DNA from: Candidatus Latescibacterota bacterium | GTDB lineage: Bacteria; Latescibacterota; UBA2968; UBA8231 | Direction: 5' to 3' | DNA: 64,000 nucleotides | Assembly (NCBI GenBank): GCA_016187725.1 | Contig: JACPJE010000012.1 | Span: 27,451 to 91,450, forward strand | Part shown: in pieces, positions 34,550 to 43,409 of the stretch | Layout: each line of letters opens with the position of its first letter | Position numbering within the stretch: position 1 is the first letter of the stretch | Program-made: the position numbers and the translations under genes | The notes under the pieces: generated by a model | The model's database searches: none | The model's input: the letters and a program-made list of their open reading frames with translations, nothing else | Told to the model about the DNA's origin: nothing

Positions 34550-36226
34550 TCAGATGGGTGATGGGGACAGATCCTTGAGCACCAACTGCACGCCGCCCCT
34601 GCCCGCGTAGGTGTCCTCCTCCAGCTCGAAGGCCGCAGCCAGGGGTTGTCCCACGCCCAGTTGCGCGGCCACCTCTCCCTGGTTCCACCACACCGCGGTG
34701 CAGGACTGGCCCCCGACTTCGAGTCCCAGCTTGAGGTGGGCCCCTTCCTTGCCGATGCGGTCGCAGCGCTTGAGCCGGCAGTCGCGCAGGGCGAAGACCG
34801 GGGCCTGGTTGCCGTTGCCGAAGGGTTCGAGCCGGCTCAGCGCCTCCAAAGTCTGCAGCCCCAGGTCGCGGGGCTGGATGACCAGGTCCACCTGCAGGCG
34901 GGCCTGCAGATCCTCGGCGGAGAGGTGGGCCTGGGCGTGGTCGATGAGGGCGGCCCTGAAGGACTCGAAGGCCGCCGGCGCCAGGGAGAAGCCCGCGGCC
35001 CCGCTGTGGCCCCCGTAGGTGGTCAGGTGGGTGGCGCAGGCGCTGACAGCCGCGCCGATATCGTAGCCGGGAATGCTACGCGCCGAGCCCACATACAGCC
35101 CCTGCTCGCCCGCCTCGGTGCAGACCACGGCCGGCCGGGCGAAACGCTCGGCCAGCTTGCCGGCGATCAGCCCGATGACCCCCAACTCCCAGGTCTCGCC
35201 CAGCACCACCAAGATGCGCTCGGCGTCCAGCTCCTCGGGACTGACCAGCCCCTCGGCCTCGCGGAAAGCCGCCCGCTGCAACTGCTGGCGCCGGCTGTTG
35301 AGGCTGTTGAGTTCTCCAGCCAGCACCATGGCCTCGCTGTCGCTTTTGGCCCGCAGGAGGCGCAACGCCAGTTCCGGAGAAGCTAGGCGGCCGGCCACGT
35401 TCAGGCGCGGGGCCAGCTGAAAACCCACCACCGAGGTGGTCAGAGGCCGGTCGCCACAGCCGGCGGCGACCTTGAGCTGGCGCAGCCCGGGCCTGGTAGT
35501 CTGGGCCATGGCCTTGAGGCCACGGTGGATGAGCACCCGGTTCTCCCCCAGCACCGGCATCACGTCGGCCACCGTGCCCAGGGCCACCAGATCCAGCAGC
35601 CCGTTGAGGTAGCGCCGCCGCTGGTCCCCCTCCATGAAGCCCTGGCTGAGAGCCTGCACCACCTTGAAGGTGACCCCCACCCCGGCCAGCCCTTTGAAGG
35701 GATAGGCGCAGTCGCGGCGGTTGGGGTTGATCAGGCTGTGAGCCGGGGGCAATTGCTCCTGGGGCTGGTGGTGGTCGATGACCACCACGTCGATGCCCAG
35801 GCTGCGGGCCAGTTCCAGGGCCTCGAAAGCCGAAACCCCGTTGTCCACGGTGGCGATCACTCCGGCTCCCTGGGCGGCCACCTGCTGGACCGCCGCGGGC
35901 CTGATCCCGTACCCGTCGCGATGCCGGTCGGGCAGCAGATAGCTGCAATCCGCCCCGGCCTGCTCCAGAAAATCCAGCAGCAGGGCGGTGCTGGTGATCC
36001 CGTCGGCGTCGTAGTCGCCGAAGACCGCGATCCGCTCGCCTTTGCGGATGGCCGCTTCGAGGCGGGCCACCCCCCGCTCCAGGTCGGTCAGCAATTCGGG
36101 CGGATGCAGGTTCTCCGGATCGATGGCCAGGTCGGCCCAACTCAGACCGCGGCTGGCCAGCAGGGCCTCCAGCAGCGAGTCGTAGGGCTGGGAGTGACGG
36201 ATGTCCCACACTGGATAGCGGCGCAT
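34550..36226 (-). CDS. recJ: Single-stranded-DNA exonuclease RecJ
   Basis: RecJ degrades single-stranded DNA 5' to 3' in recombination and mismatch repair. The 558-residue product has the DHH-family motifs AVFGDYDADGITSTALL and VVIDHHQPQ, and the DHHA1 motif TTYGGHSGAAGFSL. A C-terminal OB-like domain completes it. The ATG at 36226 (MRRYPVWDIR) was chosen; the upstream 36 track codons precede the promoter. A well-formed promoter lies 55 bases upstream. It heads the operon that continues into apgM, GDPD and the ECF gene. Confidence 0.95.
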   Translation of the reverse strand: MRRYPVWDIRHSQPYDSLLEALLASRGLSWADLAIDPENLHPPELLTDLERGVARLEAAIRKGERIAVFGDYDADGITSTALLLDFLEQAGADCSYLLPDRHRDGYGIRPAAVQQVAAQGAGVIATVDNGVSAFEALELARSLGIDVVVIDHHQPQEQLPPAHSLINPNRRDCAYPFKGLAGVGVTFKVVQALSQGFMEGDQRRRYLNGLLDLVALGTVADVMPVLGENRVLIHRGLKAMAQTTRPGLRQLKVAAGCGDRPLTTSVVGFQLAPRLNVAGRLASPELALRLLRAKSDSEAMVLAGELNSLNSRRQQLQRAAFREAEGLVSPEELDAERILVVLGETWELGVIGLIAGKLAERFARPAVVCTEAGEQGLYVGSARSIPGYDIGAAVSACATHLTTYGGHSGAAGFSLAPAAFESFRAALIDHAQAHLSAEDLQARLQVDLVIQPRDLGLQTLEALSRLEPFGNGNQAPVFALRDCRLKRCDRIGKEGAHLKLGLEVGGQSCTAVWWNQGEVAAQLGVGQPLAAAFELEEDTYAGRGGVQLVLKDLSPSPI

Positions 36227-36281
36227 GGACGGGTGCTCTGCAGATCGGCAGGTACAGGACAGGGGAGGGGATGGTTGCACA

Positions 36282-36310
36282 AGTATAGGCCCCCCCTCCG
36301 GACCCGTCAA
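36282..36310 (-). promoter_or_regulatory. Promoter for recJ operon
   Basis: On the minus strand TTGACG (36310-36305) and TATACT (36287-36282) are 17 bases apart; each differs from consensus at one position. The rest of the 153-base divergent gap with rsmB shows a weaker TTGCTC/TACATT pair on the plus strand and no other feature. Confidence 0.7.
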
Positions 36311-36379
36311 GACAGCCCCGCCCTTGCTCGGCACCCGCTGAGGGCCCTACATTATGGCCCAGCCCTCATCCTCCTGTCT

Positions 36380-37687
36380 ATGAAATTCAGCGATCCCGCC
36401 CGGGCCCTGGCCCTGCGCCTGCTCTGCGACTTCGAAGCCACCGGCGCCCCCCTCGACCAATTTCTCGAAGGCCTCGAAGAGCGGCTGCCCATCGCGCGCG
36501 ACCGCCGCTTTGCGCGCCACCTGGTGCTGGGGGTGACGCGCTGGCAGGCGCAGCTGGACTGGATCCTGGGCCGCTTCACGCGCCGCCCTCTGGAGAGCTG
36601 TTCGCCCGCTGCCCGCCAGATCCTGCGCCTGGGCGCCTATCAGCTCCTCCACCTGGACAAGGTCCCTTCCCGGGCGGCGGTCCACACGGCCGTCGAACTG
36701 GCTAAACGCCACGCCACGCGGGGAGTGCCCAAATTGGTCAATGCCGTGCTGCGCCGGGTGGCCGCCACCGCCGCCTGCCCGCCCCTGCCCGAGCGCGGGG
36801 AGGACCTGGCCGGCCATCTCTCCGTGTGCCACTCCCACCCCCGCTGGCTGGTGGAGCGCTGGCTGGTCCGCTGGGGAGCGGCCCCGGCCGAGGCCCTCTT
36901 GCAGGCCGACAACCAGCAGCCCCCCCTCTATGTGCGCCTCAACCCCCTGCGCAACGCCAGCCCCCCGGAAACGGCCCGGCCCGCCGGGTTCCTGCCTGGT
37001 TTCTTCGCCCTCGAAGACAGCGAATCCTTCTTCCAGTCCGCCTCCTTCCGCGAGGGCCACTGCCAGGTGCAGGACATCAACGCCGGACTGCCCGCCGCCC
37101 TGCTGCAACCCCAACCCGGTGAACGGGTGCTGGACGCCTGCAGTGCCCCCGGGGGCAAGGCCACCCAACTGGCCGTCCAGATGCAGGACCAGGGCCTGGT
37201 GGTGGCCGCCGACCTGTCGGCCCGGCGCCTGGGCCGCCTGCGCGAGAACCAGCAGCGGCTAGGGCTGCGCAGCCTCCGCCTCCTGGTCGAGGACGCCCGC
37301 AGCGGTCAGAGCGGCCCCTTCGACCGGGTGCTGGTCGATGCCCCCTGCAGCGCCACCGGCACCCTGGCCCGCCACCCCGACGTGCGCTGGCGCAAGCACC
37401 CCGAGCAGTTGCCGGCCCTCAGCGCCGCCCAGTACGCCATGCTCTGCCGTGCCTTTGCCCGACTGCGCCCGGGAGGGGTGCTGGTCTACAGCACCTGCAG
37501 CCTCGAAACAGAGGAAAATGACGGGGTGGTGGAGCGCTTTCTGGGCGCCACCCCCGCTGCCCGGCTGGAACCGGCGGCACCCTTCTTCCCCGACCAACCC
37601 TGGGCCGGCGCCTACGTGCAGACCCTGCCCGGCCGCGAACCAGGCGATGGCTGCTTTGCCGCCCGCATCCGCCGGGGTATCCAGTGA
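36380..37687 (+). CDS. rsmB: 16S rRNA m5C967 methyltransferase RsmB
   Basis: This 435-residue enzyme methylates a cytosine in 16S rRNA. An N-terminal NusB-like helical domain (about 1-145; LRLLCDFEATGAPLDQFL, LGAYQLLHLDKVPSRAAVHTAVELAK) is followed by the SAM-dependent methyltransferase domain. That domain has LDACSAPGGKATQLA, VLVDAPCSATGTLARHPDVRW with the catalytic Cys, and VYSTCSLETEENDGVVERFL with the second Cys. The ATG at 36380 is used; the track's earlier start lies inside the recJ antisense. It overlaps the next gene as GTGA. Confidence 0.94.
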   Translation: MKFSDPARALALRLLCDFEATGAPLDQFLEGLEERLPIARDRRFARHLVLGVTRWQAQLDWILGRFTRRPLESCSPAARQILRLGAYQLLHLDKVPSRAAVHTAVELAKRHATRGVPKLVNAVLRRVAATAACPPLPERGEDLAGHLSVCHSHPRWLVERWLVRWGAAPAEALLQADNQQPPLYVRLNPLRNASPPETARPAGFLPGFFALEDSESFFQSASFREGHCQVQDINAGLPAALLQPQPGERVLDACSAPGGKATQLAVQMQDQGLVVAADLSARRLGRLRENQQRLGLRSLRLLVEDARSGQSGPFDRVLVDAPCSATGTLARHPDVRWRKHPEQLPALSAAQYAMLCRAFARLRPGGVLVYSTCSLETEENDGVVERFLGATPAARLEPAAPFFPDQPWAGAYVQTLPGREPGDGCFAARIRRGIQ

Positions 37688-38469
37688 GCGGTCCGCTGCG
37701 CTCCGCCGCCATCCTCGGGGGGGTGATCCTGGCCACCCTGGCGGTCTACCTGCTGGTCTTCGACCAGGTGCTCATGCCCTACGTGGTCGACGTGGGCAAG
37801 GTCCACGTGCCCAAGCTCGAAGGCCTCACCGTCGAACAGGCCCGCCGGCAGTTGCGCCAACGGGAACTGCGCCTGGGCATCCGCGACAGCGTGAACCACG
37901 CCACCCTCGCCGCCGGCTTGATCGTCGACCAGACCCCCGCCGAAAAGCAACTGGTGAAAAAGGGCCGGCGGGTCTCGGTGGACATCAGCCTGGGTTCCCG
38001 CCTCTACTCCGTGCCCGCAGTCACTGGCGGCAGCCCGCGCGACGCCCGCCTCAAGTTGGAGAGCAGCCACCTGCGCCTGGGCGATCTGGCCTACCTCTCC
38101 TCCGACCGCTTCCCCGAGGGCGCCGTCATCCTCCAGCAGCCCAAGGCCGGCACCCGCCTGCCCCTGGGCGGCAGGGTGGACCTCAAGATCAGCAGCGGGC
38201 CGGCCTCCCAGCCCAAACGGGTGCCCGATCTGCGCGGGCTGCGCATCGACGCGGTCGAGGATTCGCTCAGGAAGTACGAAATGGTCATGGGCCAGATCCA
38301 GGAGCAGGTGGACAACGGCGTGCCGGCCGGCACCGTGCTCTCCCAGAGCGTCGCCCCACCCCGCCGGGCCCTGCGCGGCACCCCCATCGACCTGGTGCTG
38401 AGCGTGCAACAGGCCGCTGCCGATAGCAGTGCCCAGCCCGAGGGCTCGGCTTCTCCCACGGAGGAATGA
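37684..38469 (+). CDS. PASTA-domain membrane protein
   Basis: The 261-residue protein has one N-terminal transmembrane helix (AAILGGVILATLAVYLLVF) and then three PASTA repeats of about 65-70 residues outside the membrane: VHVPKLEGLTVEQARRQL, YSVPAVTGGSPRDARLKLE and KRVPDLRGLRIDAVEDSL. PASTA domains bind peptidoglycan or beta-lactams and usually belong to Ser/Thr kinases or penicillin-binding proteins, but no catalytic part is present. The GTG start at 37684 overlaps the rsmB stop. The rsmB-PASTA-rpe order is seen in several bacteria. Confidence 0.87.
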   Translation: MSGPLRSAAILGGVILATLAVYLLVFDQVLMPYVVDVGKVHVPKLEGLTVEQARRQLRQRELRLGIRDSVNHATLAAGLIVDQTPAEKQLVKKGRRVSVDISLGSRLYSVPAVTGGSPRDARLKLESSHLRLGDLAYLSSDRFPEGAVILQQPKAGTRLPLGGRVDLKISSGPASQPKRVPDLRGLRIDAVEDSLRKYEMVMGQIQEQVDNGVPAGTVLSQSVAPPRRALRGTPIDLVLSVQQAAADSSAQPEGSASPTEE

Positions 38470-38472
38470 GCC

Positions 38473-39126
38473 ATGCCCACTGCCCTGGTCGCCCCTTCCC
38501 TGCTGGCCGCTGACTTCGCCCGGCTGGCCGAGGAAATCGCCCGCGTGGAAGAGGCCGGCGCCGACCTGCTCCACCTCGACGTCATGGACGGCCATTTCGT
38601 GCCCAACCTCAGTTTCGGCCTCCCGGTGATCGAGTCGGTGCGCAAGGTGACACGACTAAAGCTCGACACCCATCTCATGATATCCGCTCCAGCCAGGTAC
38701 CTGCAGGCCTTCAAGGAGGCCGGCGCCGATTCGCTCACCGTCCACCTCGAGGTCTGCCCCGATCCCCTCCCCGTCCTCGCCCAGATCCGCGGCCTGGGAC
38801 TGGAATGCGGCCTGACTATCAACCCGGCCACCCCGGTGGAAGGGCTGTTCCCCTTCCTCGCCCACACCGACCTGATCCTGATCATGTCGGTGCAGCCCGG
38901 ATTCGGCGGCCAGCCTTTCTTGCCCGCCTCCCTGGACAAGGTCCGCGCCCTGCGCACCCGCCTGGACCAGGATCATCTGCAGGTGCCCATCCAGATCGAC
39001 GGGGGCATCAATCCCCAGAACGCCCTCTCCTGCCGCCAGGCCGGGGTGGGGATCATCGTGGCCGGCTCGGCGGTGTTCGGGGCCGCAGATCCGGCAGCGG
39101 CCATCCGCAGCCTGGCCGGCCGCTGA
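38473..39126 (+). CDS. rpe: Ribulose-phosphate 3-epimerase
   Basis: The 217-residue TIM-barrel enzyme interconverts ribulose 5-phosphate and xylulose 5-phosphate in the pentose phosphate pathway. Family signatures are VAPSLLAADFARLAEE, LLHLDVMDGHFVPNLSFG with metal ligands, LDTHLMI, VQPGFGGQPF and IDGGINPQN. It starts 3 bases after the PASTA gene; a GGAGGA site overlaps the PASTA stop, so translation is coupled. Confidence 0.96.
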   Translation: MPTALVAPSLLAADFARLAEEIARVEEAGADLLHLDVMDGHFVPNLSFGLPVIESVRKVTRLKLDTHLMISAPARYLQAFKEAGADSLTVHLEVCPDPLPVLAQIRGLGLECGLTINPATPVEGLFPFLAHTDLILIMSVQPGFGGQPFLPASLDKVRALRTRLDQDHLQVPIQIDGGINPQNALSCRQAGVGIIVAGSAVFGAADPAAAIRSLAGR

Positions 39127-39197
39127 CCGGCGGGGCTATTGCCGGATTCCCCTTTAAAATCTATATTGATATTTTTCGATTTAACCGGTGTTGTATC

Positions 39198-40520
39198 ATG
39201 TTCGATCGCCTTTCCGAGCGCTTCGAGGAGGTCTTCCGGAAACTGCGGGGCCAGGGCAGGCTCACCGAGAAGGACATCGACGAGGCCCTGCGCGAGGTCC
39301 GGCGCACCCAGCTCGACGCCGATGTCAACTTCAAGGTCGCCAGAGATTTCCTCCAGCGGATCAAAGAACGCGCCAACGGCCAGGACGTCCTGAAGAGCCT
39401 GACGCCCGGCCAGCAGGTCATCAAGGTGGTCTACGAGGAGTTGGTGACCCTGTTGGGAGGGGTCGCCAGCCCGCTCAAACTCTCGGACCATCCGCCCACG
39501 GTGATCATGATGGTGGGCCTGCAGGGCTGCGGCAAGACCACCGCCGCCGGCAAGCTGGCCCTCCGCTTCAAGAGCCAGGGCCGGCCTCCCCTGCTGGTGG
39601 CCGCCGACATCTACCGCCCTGCCGCGGTGGAGCAGTTGCAGACCCTGGGCCGGTCCATCGGCGTGCCGGTCTACACCCAGCCGGCCGGCGCCGATCCGGT
39701 GGCCATCTGCAGGCAGGGGGTGGAGGAAGGGCGGCGCACCAACCGCAGCGCGGTCATCTTCGACACCGCCGGGCGGCTGAGCATCGACGAGGAGATGATG
39801 GAGGAGCTGGCCCAGATCCAGCGCCAGACCTCTCCCCACGAGATCCTCTTCGTGGCCGACAGCATGCTGGGCCAGGACGCGGTGGAGACGGCCAGCCGTT
39901 TCTACCAGTACCTCTCCTTCACCGGCTGCCTGCTGACCAAGATGGACAGCGACGCCCGGGGCGGGGCGGCCCTCTCCATCCGCCAGGTCACCGGCCAGCC
40001 CATCAAGTTCGTCAGCACCGGCGAGAAGCTGGAGGCCCTGGAGCCTTTTCACCCGGACCGGATGGCCTCGCGCATCCTGGGGATGGGCGACATCCTCTCG
40101 CTGGTCGAGAAGGCCGAGCAGGCCTTCGAGCGCGAGCAGGCCCAGAAGCTGGAGGCCCGGCTGCGCAAGGAGGCCTTCACCTTCGAGGATTTTTTCGAGC
40201 AGCTCCAGGCCATCAAGAAGATGGGGCCCCTCGACCAGTTGCTGGGCATGATCCCCGGGGTCGGCAAGGCCGTCCAGGGCGTGGACGACCGGGCCTTTGT
40301 GCAGGTGGAGGCCATCATCAATTCGATGACCCCCATCGAGCGCCGCAACCCCCAGGTCCTCAACGGCAGCCGGCGCCGGCGCATCGCCAGGGGCAGCGGC
40401 ACCACCATCCAGGACGTCAACCGGCTGGTCAAGCAGTTCGAAGCCATGCAGAAGATGATGAAGCAGATGAACCGTTTCAGACCCGGCAGGACCAAACTCA
40501 GACTACCTTTTCCCCAGTGA
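39198..40520 (+). CDS. ffh: Signal recognition particle protein Ffh
   Basis: Ffh binds signal peptides of nascent membrane proteins and targets ribosomes to FtsY. The 440-residue product has the N domain, the GTPase G domain (MVGLQGCGKTTAAGKLA, FDTAGRLSIDEEMM, TKMDSDARGG) and the Met-rich M domain (about 300-440; GPLDQLLGMIPGV, QKMMKQMNRF). The ATG at 39198 is used; a Shine-Dalgarno site is poor. The AT-rich stretch just upstream (AAAATCTATATTGATATTTTT) may hold the promoter. No 4.5S RNA gene was seen nearby. Confidence 0.96.
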   Translation: MFDRLSERFEEVFRKLRGQGRLTEKDIDEALREVRRTQLDADVNFKVARDFLQRIKERANGQDVLKSLTPGQQVIKVVYEELVTLLGGVASPLKLSDHPPTVIMMVGLQGCGKTTAAGKLALRFKSQGRPPLLVAADIYRPAAVEQLQTLGRSIGVPVYTQPAGADPVAICRQGVEEGRRTNRSAVIFDTAGRLSIDEEMMEELAQIQRQTSPHEILFVADSMLGQDAVETASRFYQYLSFTGCLLTKMDSDARGGAALSIRQVTGQPIKFVSTGEKLEALEPFHPDRMASRILGMGDILSLVEKAEQAFEREQAQKLEARLRKEAFTFEDFFEQLQAIKKMGPLDQLLGMIPGVGKAVQGVDDRAFVQVEAIINSMTPIERRNPQVLNGSRRRRIARGSGTTIQDVNRLVKQFEAMQKMMKQMNRFRPGRTKLRLPFPQ

Positions 40521-40542
40521 AACTCCAGAAAGGAGTGCGTCA

Positions 40543-40893
40543 GTGATCAAGTTGCGTCTGAAGAGAATGGGGCGCACCAAACGGCCCTTCTACCGGCTGG
40601 TGGCGGTCAAGGCCGACGCCCCGCGCGACGGCCAGACCCTCGCCCAGATGGGCACCTATGACCCGCTCTACGCCAAGGTCAACATCGACGAGGCCGCCGC
40701 CCTGCTCTGGCTCAAGCGCGGCGCCCAGATGACCGCCACGGTCCAGACCCTGTTCAAGAGCCAGGGCATCCTGGCGCGTCTGCAGGGACTGGAGGGCAAG
40801 GTGCGCGAACATGCCCTGACCCGCGAGAAGCCCGCCAGACGGCGCAAGCTCAAGGGACAGCCGCCCCCGCCTGAAGGCGAGACCCAGGTCTGA
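40543..40893 (+). CDS. rpsP: 30S ribosomal protein S16
   Basis: S16 binds 16S rRNA during 30S assembly. The start is a GTG (40543) with an AAGGAG site 7 bases upstream. The first 80 residues are canonical (IKLRLKRMGRTKRPFYRLVAVKADAPRDG, GTYDPL), followed by a basic tail of about 35 residues (KPARRRKLKGQPPPPEG). It opens the classical rpsP-rimM-trmD-rplS cluster, 22 bases after ffh. The KH-domain gene often found between rpsP and rimM is absent. Confidence 0.97.
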   Translation: MIKLRLKRMGRTKRPFYRLVAVKADAPRDGQTLAQMGTYDPLYAKVNIDEAAALLWLKRGAQMTATVQTLFKSQGILARLQGLEGKVREHALTREKPARRRKLKGQPPPPEGETQV

Positions 40894-40914
40894 GCCGCCT
40901 GAATTGGCCCGGCC

Positions 40915-41445
40915 ATGGAGGCCCGCCCCACCGAGCGCATCGCCGTCGGCTACGTCACCCGCGCCAAAGGGGTGAAAGGCCAGGTGAAGGTAGAGCCCCT
41001 GACCCGCGATCCGCAGCGCTTTGCCCGGCTCTCCGAGGTGGTCCTAGCCAAGGAGGGGCACCAGGAGCGCCGGCTGCGCCTGGAAAACTGGCGGGTCGAA
41101 GGCCGCGCCCTGGTCCTCAAGTTCGCCGGGATCGACACCTGCGAGGAGGCCAGGGAATTGCTGGTCAAGGGCTATCTGACCATCGCTCCCGAGGAGGCGG
41201 CCCCGCTCCCGCCCGACACCTTCTACGTGGCCGACCTGATCGGCTGCCGGGTAGAGACCGAAGCCGGGGCGCTCCTGGGGCAGATCGCCGAGGTCCTGCC
41301 ACTGCCCACCACCGACGCCTACGTGGTGCGCCCCGCCGGGGGTGGGGGGGAATTCCTGATCCCCGCGGTGGGGGATTTCGTGGTGGAGGTCTCTCCGGCC
41401 CAGAGGCGGGTGGTGGTCCGGGGCGTCGAGGAACTGCTGGCATGA
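40915..41445 (+). CDS. rimM: 16S rRNA processing protein RimM
   Basis: RimM aids maturation of the 30S head and binds S19. The 176-residue protein has the N-terminal RimM domain (IAVGYVTRAKGVKGQVKVEPLTRDPQRF) and a PRC-barrel domain (about 97-176; FYVADLIGCRVETEAGALLGQI, FLIPAVGDFVVEV). It overlaps trmD by four bases (ATGA). Confidence 0.96.
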   Translation: MEARPTERIAVGYVTRAKGVKGQVKVEPLTRDPQRFARLSEVVLAKEGHQERRLRLENWRVEGRALVLKFAGIDTCEEARELLVKGYLTIAPEEAAPLPPDTFYVADLIGCRVETEAGALLGQIAEVLPLPTTDAYVVRPAGGGGEFLIPAVGDFVVEVSPAQRRVVVRGVEELLA

Positions 41446-42200
41446 AGATCGAACTGGTCACCCTCTTCCCCGAATTCTTCCGCTCGCCGCTGGCCACCAG
41501 CATGGTGGCCAGGGCCTGCAGCCAGGGCTCAGTCCAGATTGCCGTCCACGACCTGCGGGACTTTGCCGGCGATCGCCACCGCACCGTGGACGACACGCCC
41601 TATGGCGGGGGCGGGGGCATGGTGATCAAGCCCGAACCGGTGGCGCGGGCCTGGGAGGCCCTCCAATTGGCCAGGGGCCGCTGCATCCTGCTGAGCGCCG
41701 ACGGCGTGCCTTTTGACCAGCGCCTGGCCGTCGAACTCTCGCTGGAGCCCCACCTGGTCCTGCTGTGCGGCCACTACAAGGGCGTGGATGAACGCATCCG
41801 CCGGCGGCACATCGACCAGGAGATCTCCACCGGCGACTATGTCCTCACCGGCGGCGAACCGGCCGCCCTGGTGGTCCTCGACGCAGTGGTGCGGCTCATC
41901 CCGGGCGTGCTGGGCAATTTCTCCTCCGCCCTCGAGGACTCCTTCCAGGAGGACCTGCTGGACTGCCCCTGGTACACCCGGCCTGCCGTCTTTGCCGGCG
42001 AGGCCGTGCCCCAGGTGCTGCTCAGCGGCGATCACCAGCAGGTGCGCGCCTGGCGCCGCCGCCAGGCGCTGCGCCGCACCTTTGAACGGCGGCCCGACCT
42101 GCTGGCCAGGGCGGAACTGGACGAGGAGGAGCAGCGTCTCGTCGAGGAGTGGACCCGGGCCCTGCCAGCGGCAGCGAACAAATCCCAAGCAGCGTGCTGA
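41442..42200 (+). CDS. trmD: tRNA (guanine-N1)-methyltransferase TrmD
   Basis: TrmD forms m1G37 in tRNAs, which prevents frameshifting. The 252-residue SPOUT enzyme shows MKIELVTLFPEFF at the start, DDTPYGGGGGMVIKPEPVARA, LLCGHYKGVDERI and the trefoil-knot region STGDYVLTGGEPAALVVLDAVVRLIPGVLGN. The start overlaps the rimM stop. Confidence 0.97.
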   Translation: MKIELVTLFPEFFRSPLATSMVARACSQGSVQIAVHDLRDFAGDRHRTVDDTPYGGGGGMVIKPEPVARAWEALQLARGRCILLSADGVPFDQRLAVELSLEPHLVLLCGHYKGVDERIRRRHIDQEISTGDYVLTGGEPAALVVLDAVVRLIPGVLGNFSSALEDSFQEDLLDCPWYTRPAVFAGEAVPQVLLSGDHQQVRAWRRRQALRRTFERRPDLLARAELDEEEQRLVEEWTRALPAAANKSQAAC

Positions 42201-42231
42201 TACCAGCCCAACCAACACAGAGAGGTAGATC

Positions 42232-42579
42232 ATGGACGCCCGTATCCTCCGCGAAGTCACTTCGCACCAGCTCAAGACCGACATCCCCGAGTTCCGCTCC
42301 GGCGACACCCTGCGCATCCACGTGCGGGTGATCGAGGGCGAAAAGGAGCGCATCCAGGTGTTTGAAGGCGACGTCATCCAGCGCAAGGGCAGCGGTATCC
42401 AGGAGACCTTCACCGTGCGCAAGGTCACCCAGGGCGTGGCAGTGGAACGCATCTTCCCCCTGCACTCGCCCCGCATCGCCCGCATCGAGAACATCCGCCG
42501 CGGCAAGGTGCGCCGCGCCCGGCTCTTCTATCTGCGCACCCGCAAGGGCAAGGCCGCCCGCATCAAGGAAAAGAGGTAA
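42232..42579 (+). CDS. rplS: 50S ribosomal protein L19
   Basis: L19 sits at the subunit interface. The 115-residue product is canonical: [55 protein letters not shown] and [32 protein letters not shown] ribosome site precedes the ATG. It is the last ribosomal gene of the cluster. Confidence 0.97.
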   Translation: MDARILREVTSHQLKTDIPEFRSGDTLRIHVRVIEGEKERIQVFEGDVIQRKGSGIQETFTVRKVTQGVAVERIFPLHSPRIARIENIRRGKVRRARLFYLRTRKGKAARIKEKR

Positions 42580-42585
42580 CCGGTC

Positions 42586-42822
42586 ATGGCCCTGCTGCGC
42601 GAGCTGCCCTTCACCCGCAAGAACTGGACCCTCCTCGCCATCGGCCTGGCCACCATCGCCCTGGGCTATCTGGCCCTGAGCATCCCGCCAGCTGATGGCT
42701 TTCTCTCCCTGACCCTGGCGCCCTTGCTGCTGGTCGCCGGGTACTGTGTCCTGATCCCTCTGGCCATCCTGGCCAGGGAGGATGGGGACCAGGGATCGCC
42801 AGAGCGGCGCCCCTCCCGATAA
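42586..42822 (+). CDS. Small two-helix membrane protein (DUF3098-like)
   Basis: The 78-residue protein begins MALLRELPFTRKNWTLLAIGLATIAL and has two transmembrane helices. The FTRKNW-helix start and overall plan resemble the DUF3098 group of small FCB membrane proteins. Function unknown. It follows rplS by 6 bases with an AAAGAGGT site and is probably in the same transcript. Its C-terminal tail is charged (EDGDQGSPERRPSR). Confidence 0.7.
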   Translation: MALLRELPFTRKNWTLLAIGLATIALGYLALSIPPADGFLSLTLAPLLLVAGYCVLIPLAILAREDGDQGSPERRPSR

Positions 42823-42940
42823 GGCCCCGCCAGCGCCGGAGGACGTCTGCCTGGCTTCAGCCCACCGGGTCGACAGCGGTCTCGATCGCCTGATCGACCA
42901 CCTGGCCGGGTGCATCGCCCGTCACCTGGCCAGTCCCTGA
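42782..42940 (+). CDS. Possible 52-residue ORF overlapping the small membrane gene
   Basis: An ATG at 42782 opens a frame too short for the track. Its end, VDSGLDRLIDHLAGCIARHLASP, could form an amphipathic helix. It overlaps the end of the upstream gene in another frame. A purine run (AGGGAGG) abuts the ATG directly, which is too close for good initiation. It is listed as a weak candidate only. Confidence 0.2.
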   Translation: MGTRDRQSGAPPDKAPPAPEDVCLASAHRVDSGLDRLIDHLAGCIARHLASP

Positions 42941-43128
42941 CGCTCGGGCTTCTCCTCTTTACACCTGGAATTTTGAGCAGCTGCTCTGCTCTTTGCAAAC
43001 TACAATTACTTGTAGTCCCGAATACCCACCAGACCACAATAGCTTGTATGGAGACGAGGCCGTCCAGGTGAACCTATTTGTGATAATCTATTATTTTAAT
43101 TACACTTACTTTGTTTTTTAATTTTTTC
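42941..43128. other. AT-rich gene-free stretch upstream of the ATP-grasp cluster promoter
   Basis: No gene is supported here. The composition shifts sharply from GC-rich to AT-rich, especially 43080-43128 (ATTATTTTAATTACAC, TTTTTTAATTTTTTC), which could act as an UP element. A perfect palindrome GAGCAGCTGCTC and a hairpin CTACAA-TTAC-TTGTAG lie in the first half and may end the rplS transcript. The base bias differs from all other spacers and may reflect acquired DNA or a strongly bent promoter region. Confidence 0.6.
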
Positions 43129-43156
43129 TTGACATTTGGGTGAAAAATTCTATAAT
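43129..43156 (+). promoter_or_regulatory. Consensus promoter of the ATP-grasp cluster
   Basis: TTGACA (43129-43134) and TATAAT (43151-43156) are perfect hexamers separated by 16 bases, behind a strongly AT-rich stretch. The transcript would have a leader of about 325 bases before the first ligase gene. The leader contains GGAGGAT-ATGC-ATCCTCC and GGGAC...GTCCC hairpins and a short ORF with its own ribosome site. No known riboswitch class was recognised. Confidence 0.85.
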
Positions 43157-43409
43157 TAACAAAAGTTCTGTGATTGCAACGAGGCGCCCCCCCCTGCTGG
43201 TGCTACAAGACGCGGAGGATATGCATCCTCCAGGGATGTGAGAAGGGATGTCGGAGGGACAACAATCGCGTCCCCTGCCTGCAAATACGCGCACGATCGG
43301 GTTTTCATCCGCTCCCTGCACTGCTGTTGACGACCGCGCTGGTCAGCCCGTCCTCTCCCCCGCCCAACTGCGGTCTTTTCGCTTCGCTTTCACTGCGAGG
43401 AGTCAGCCT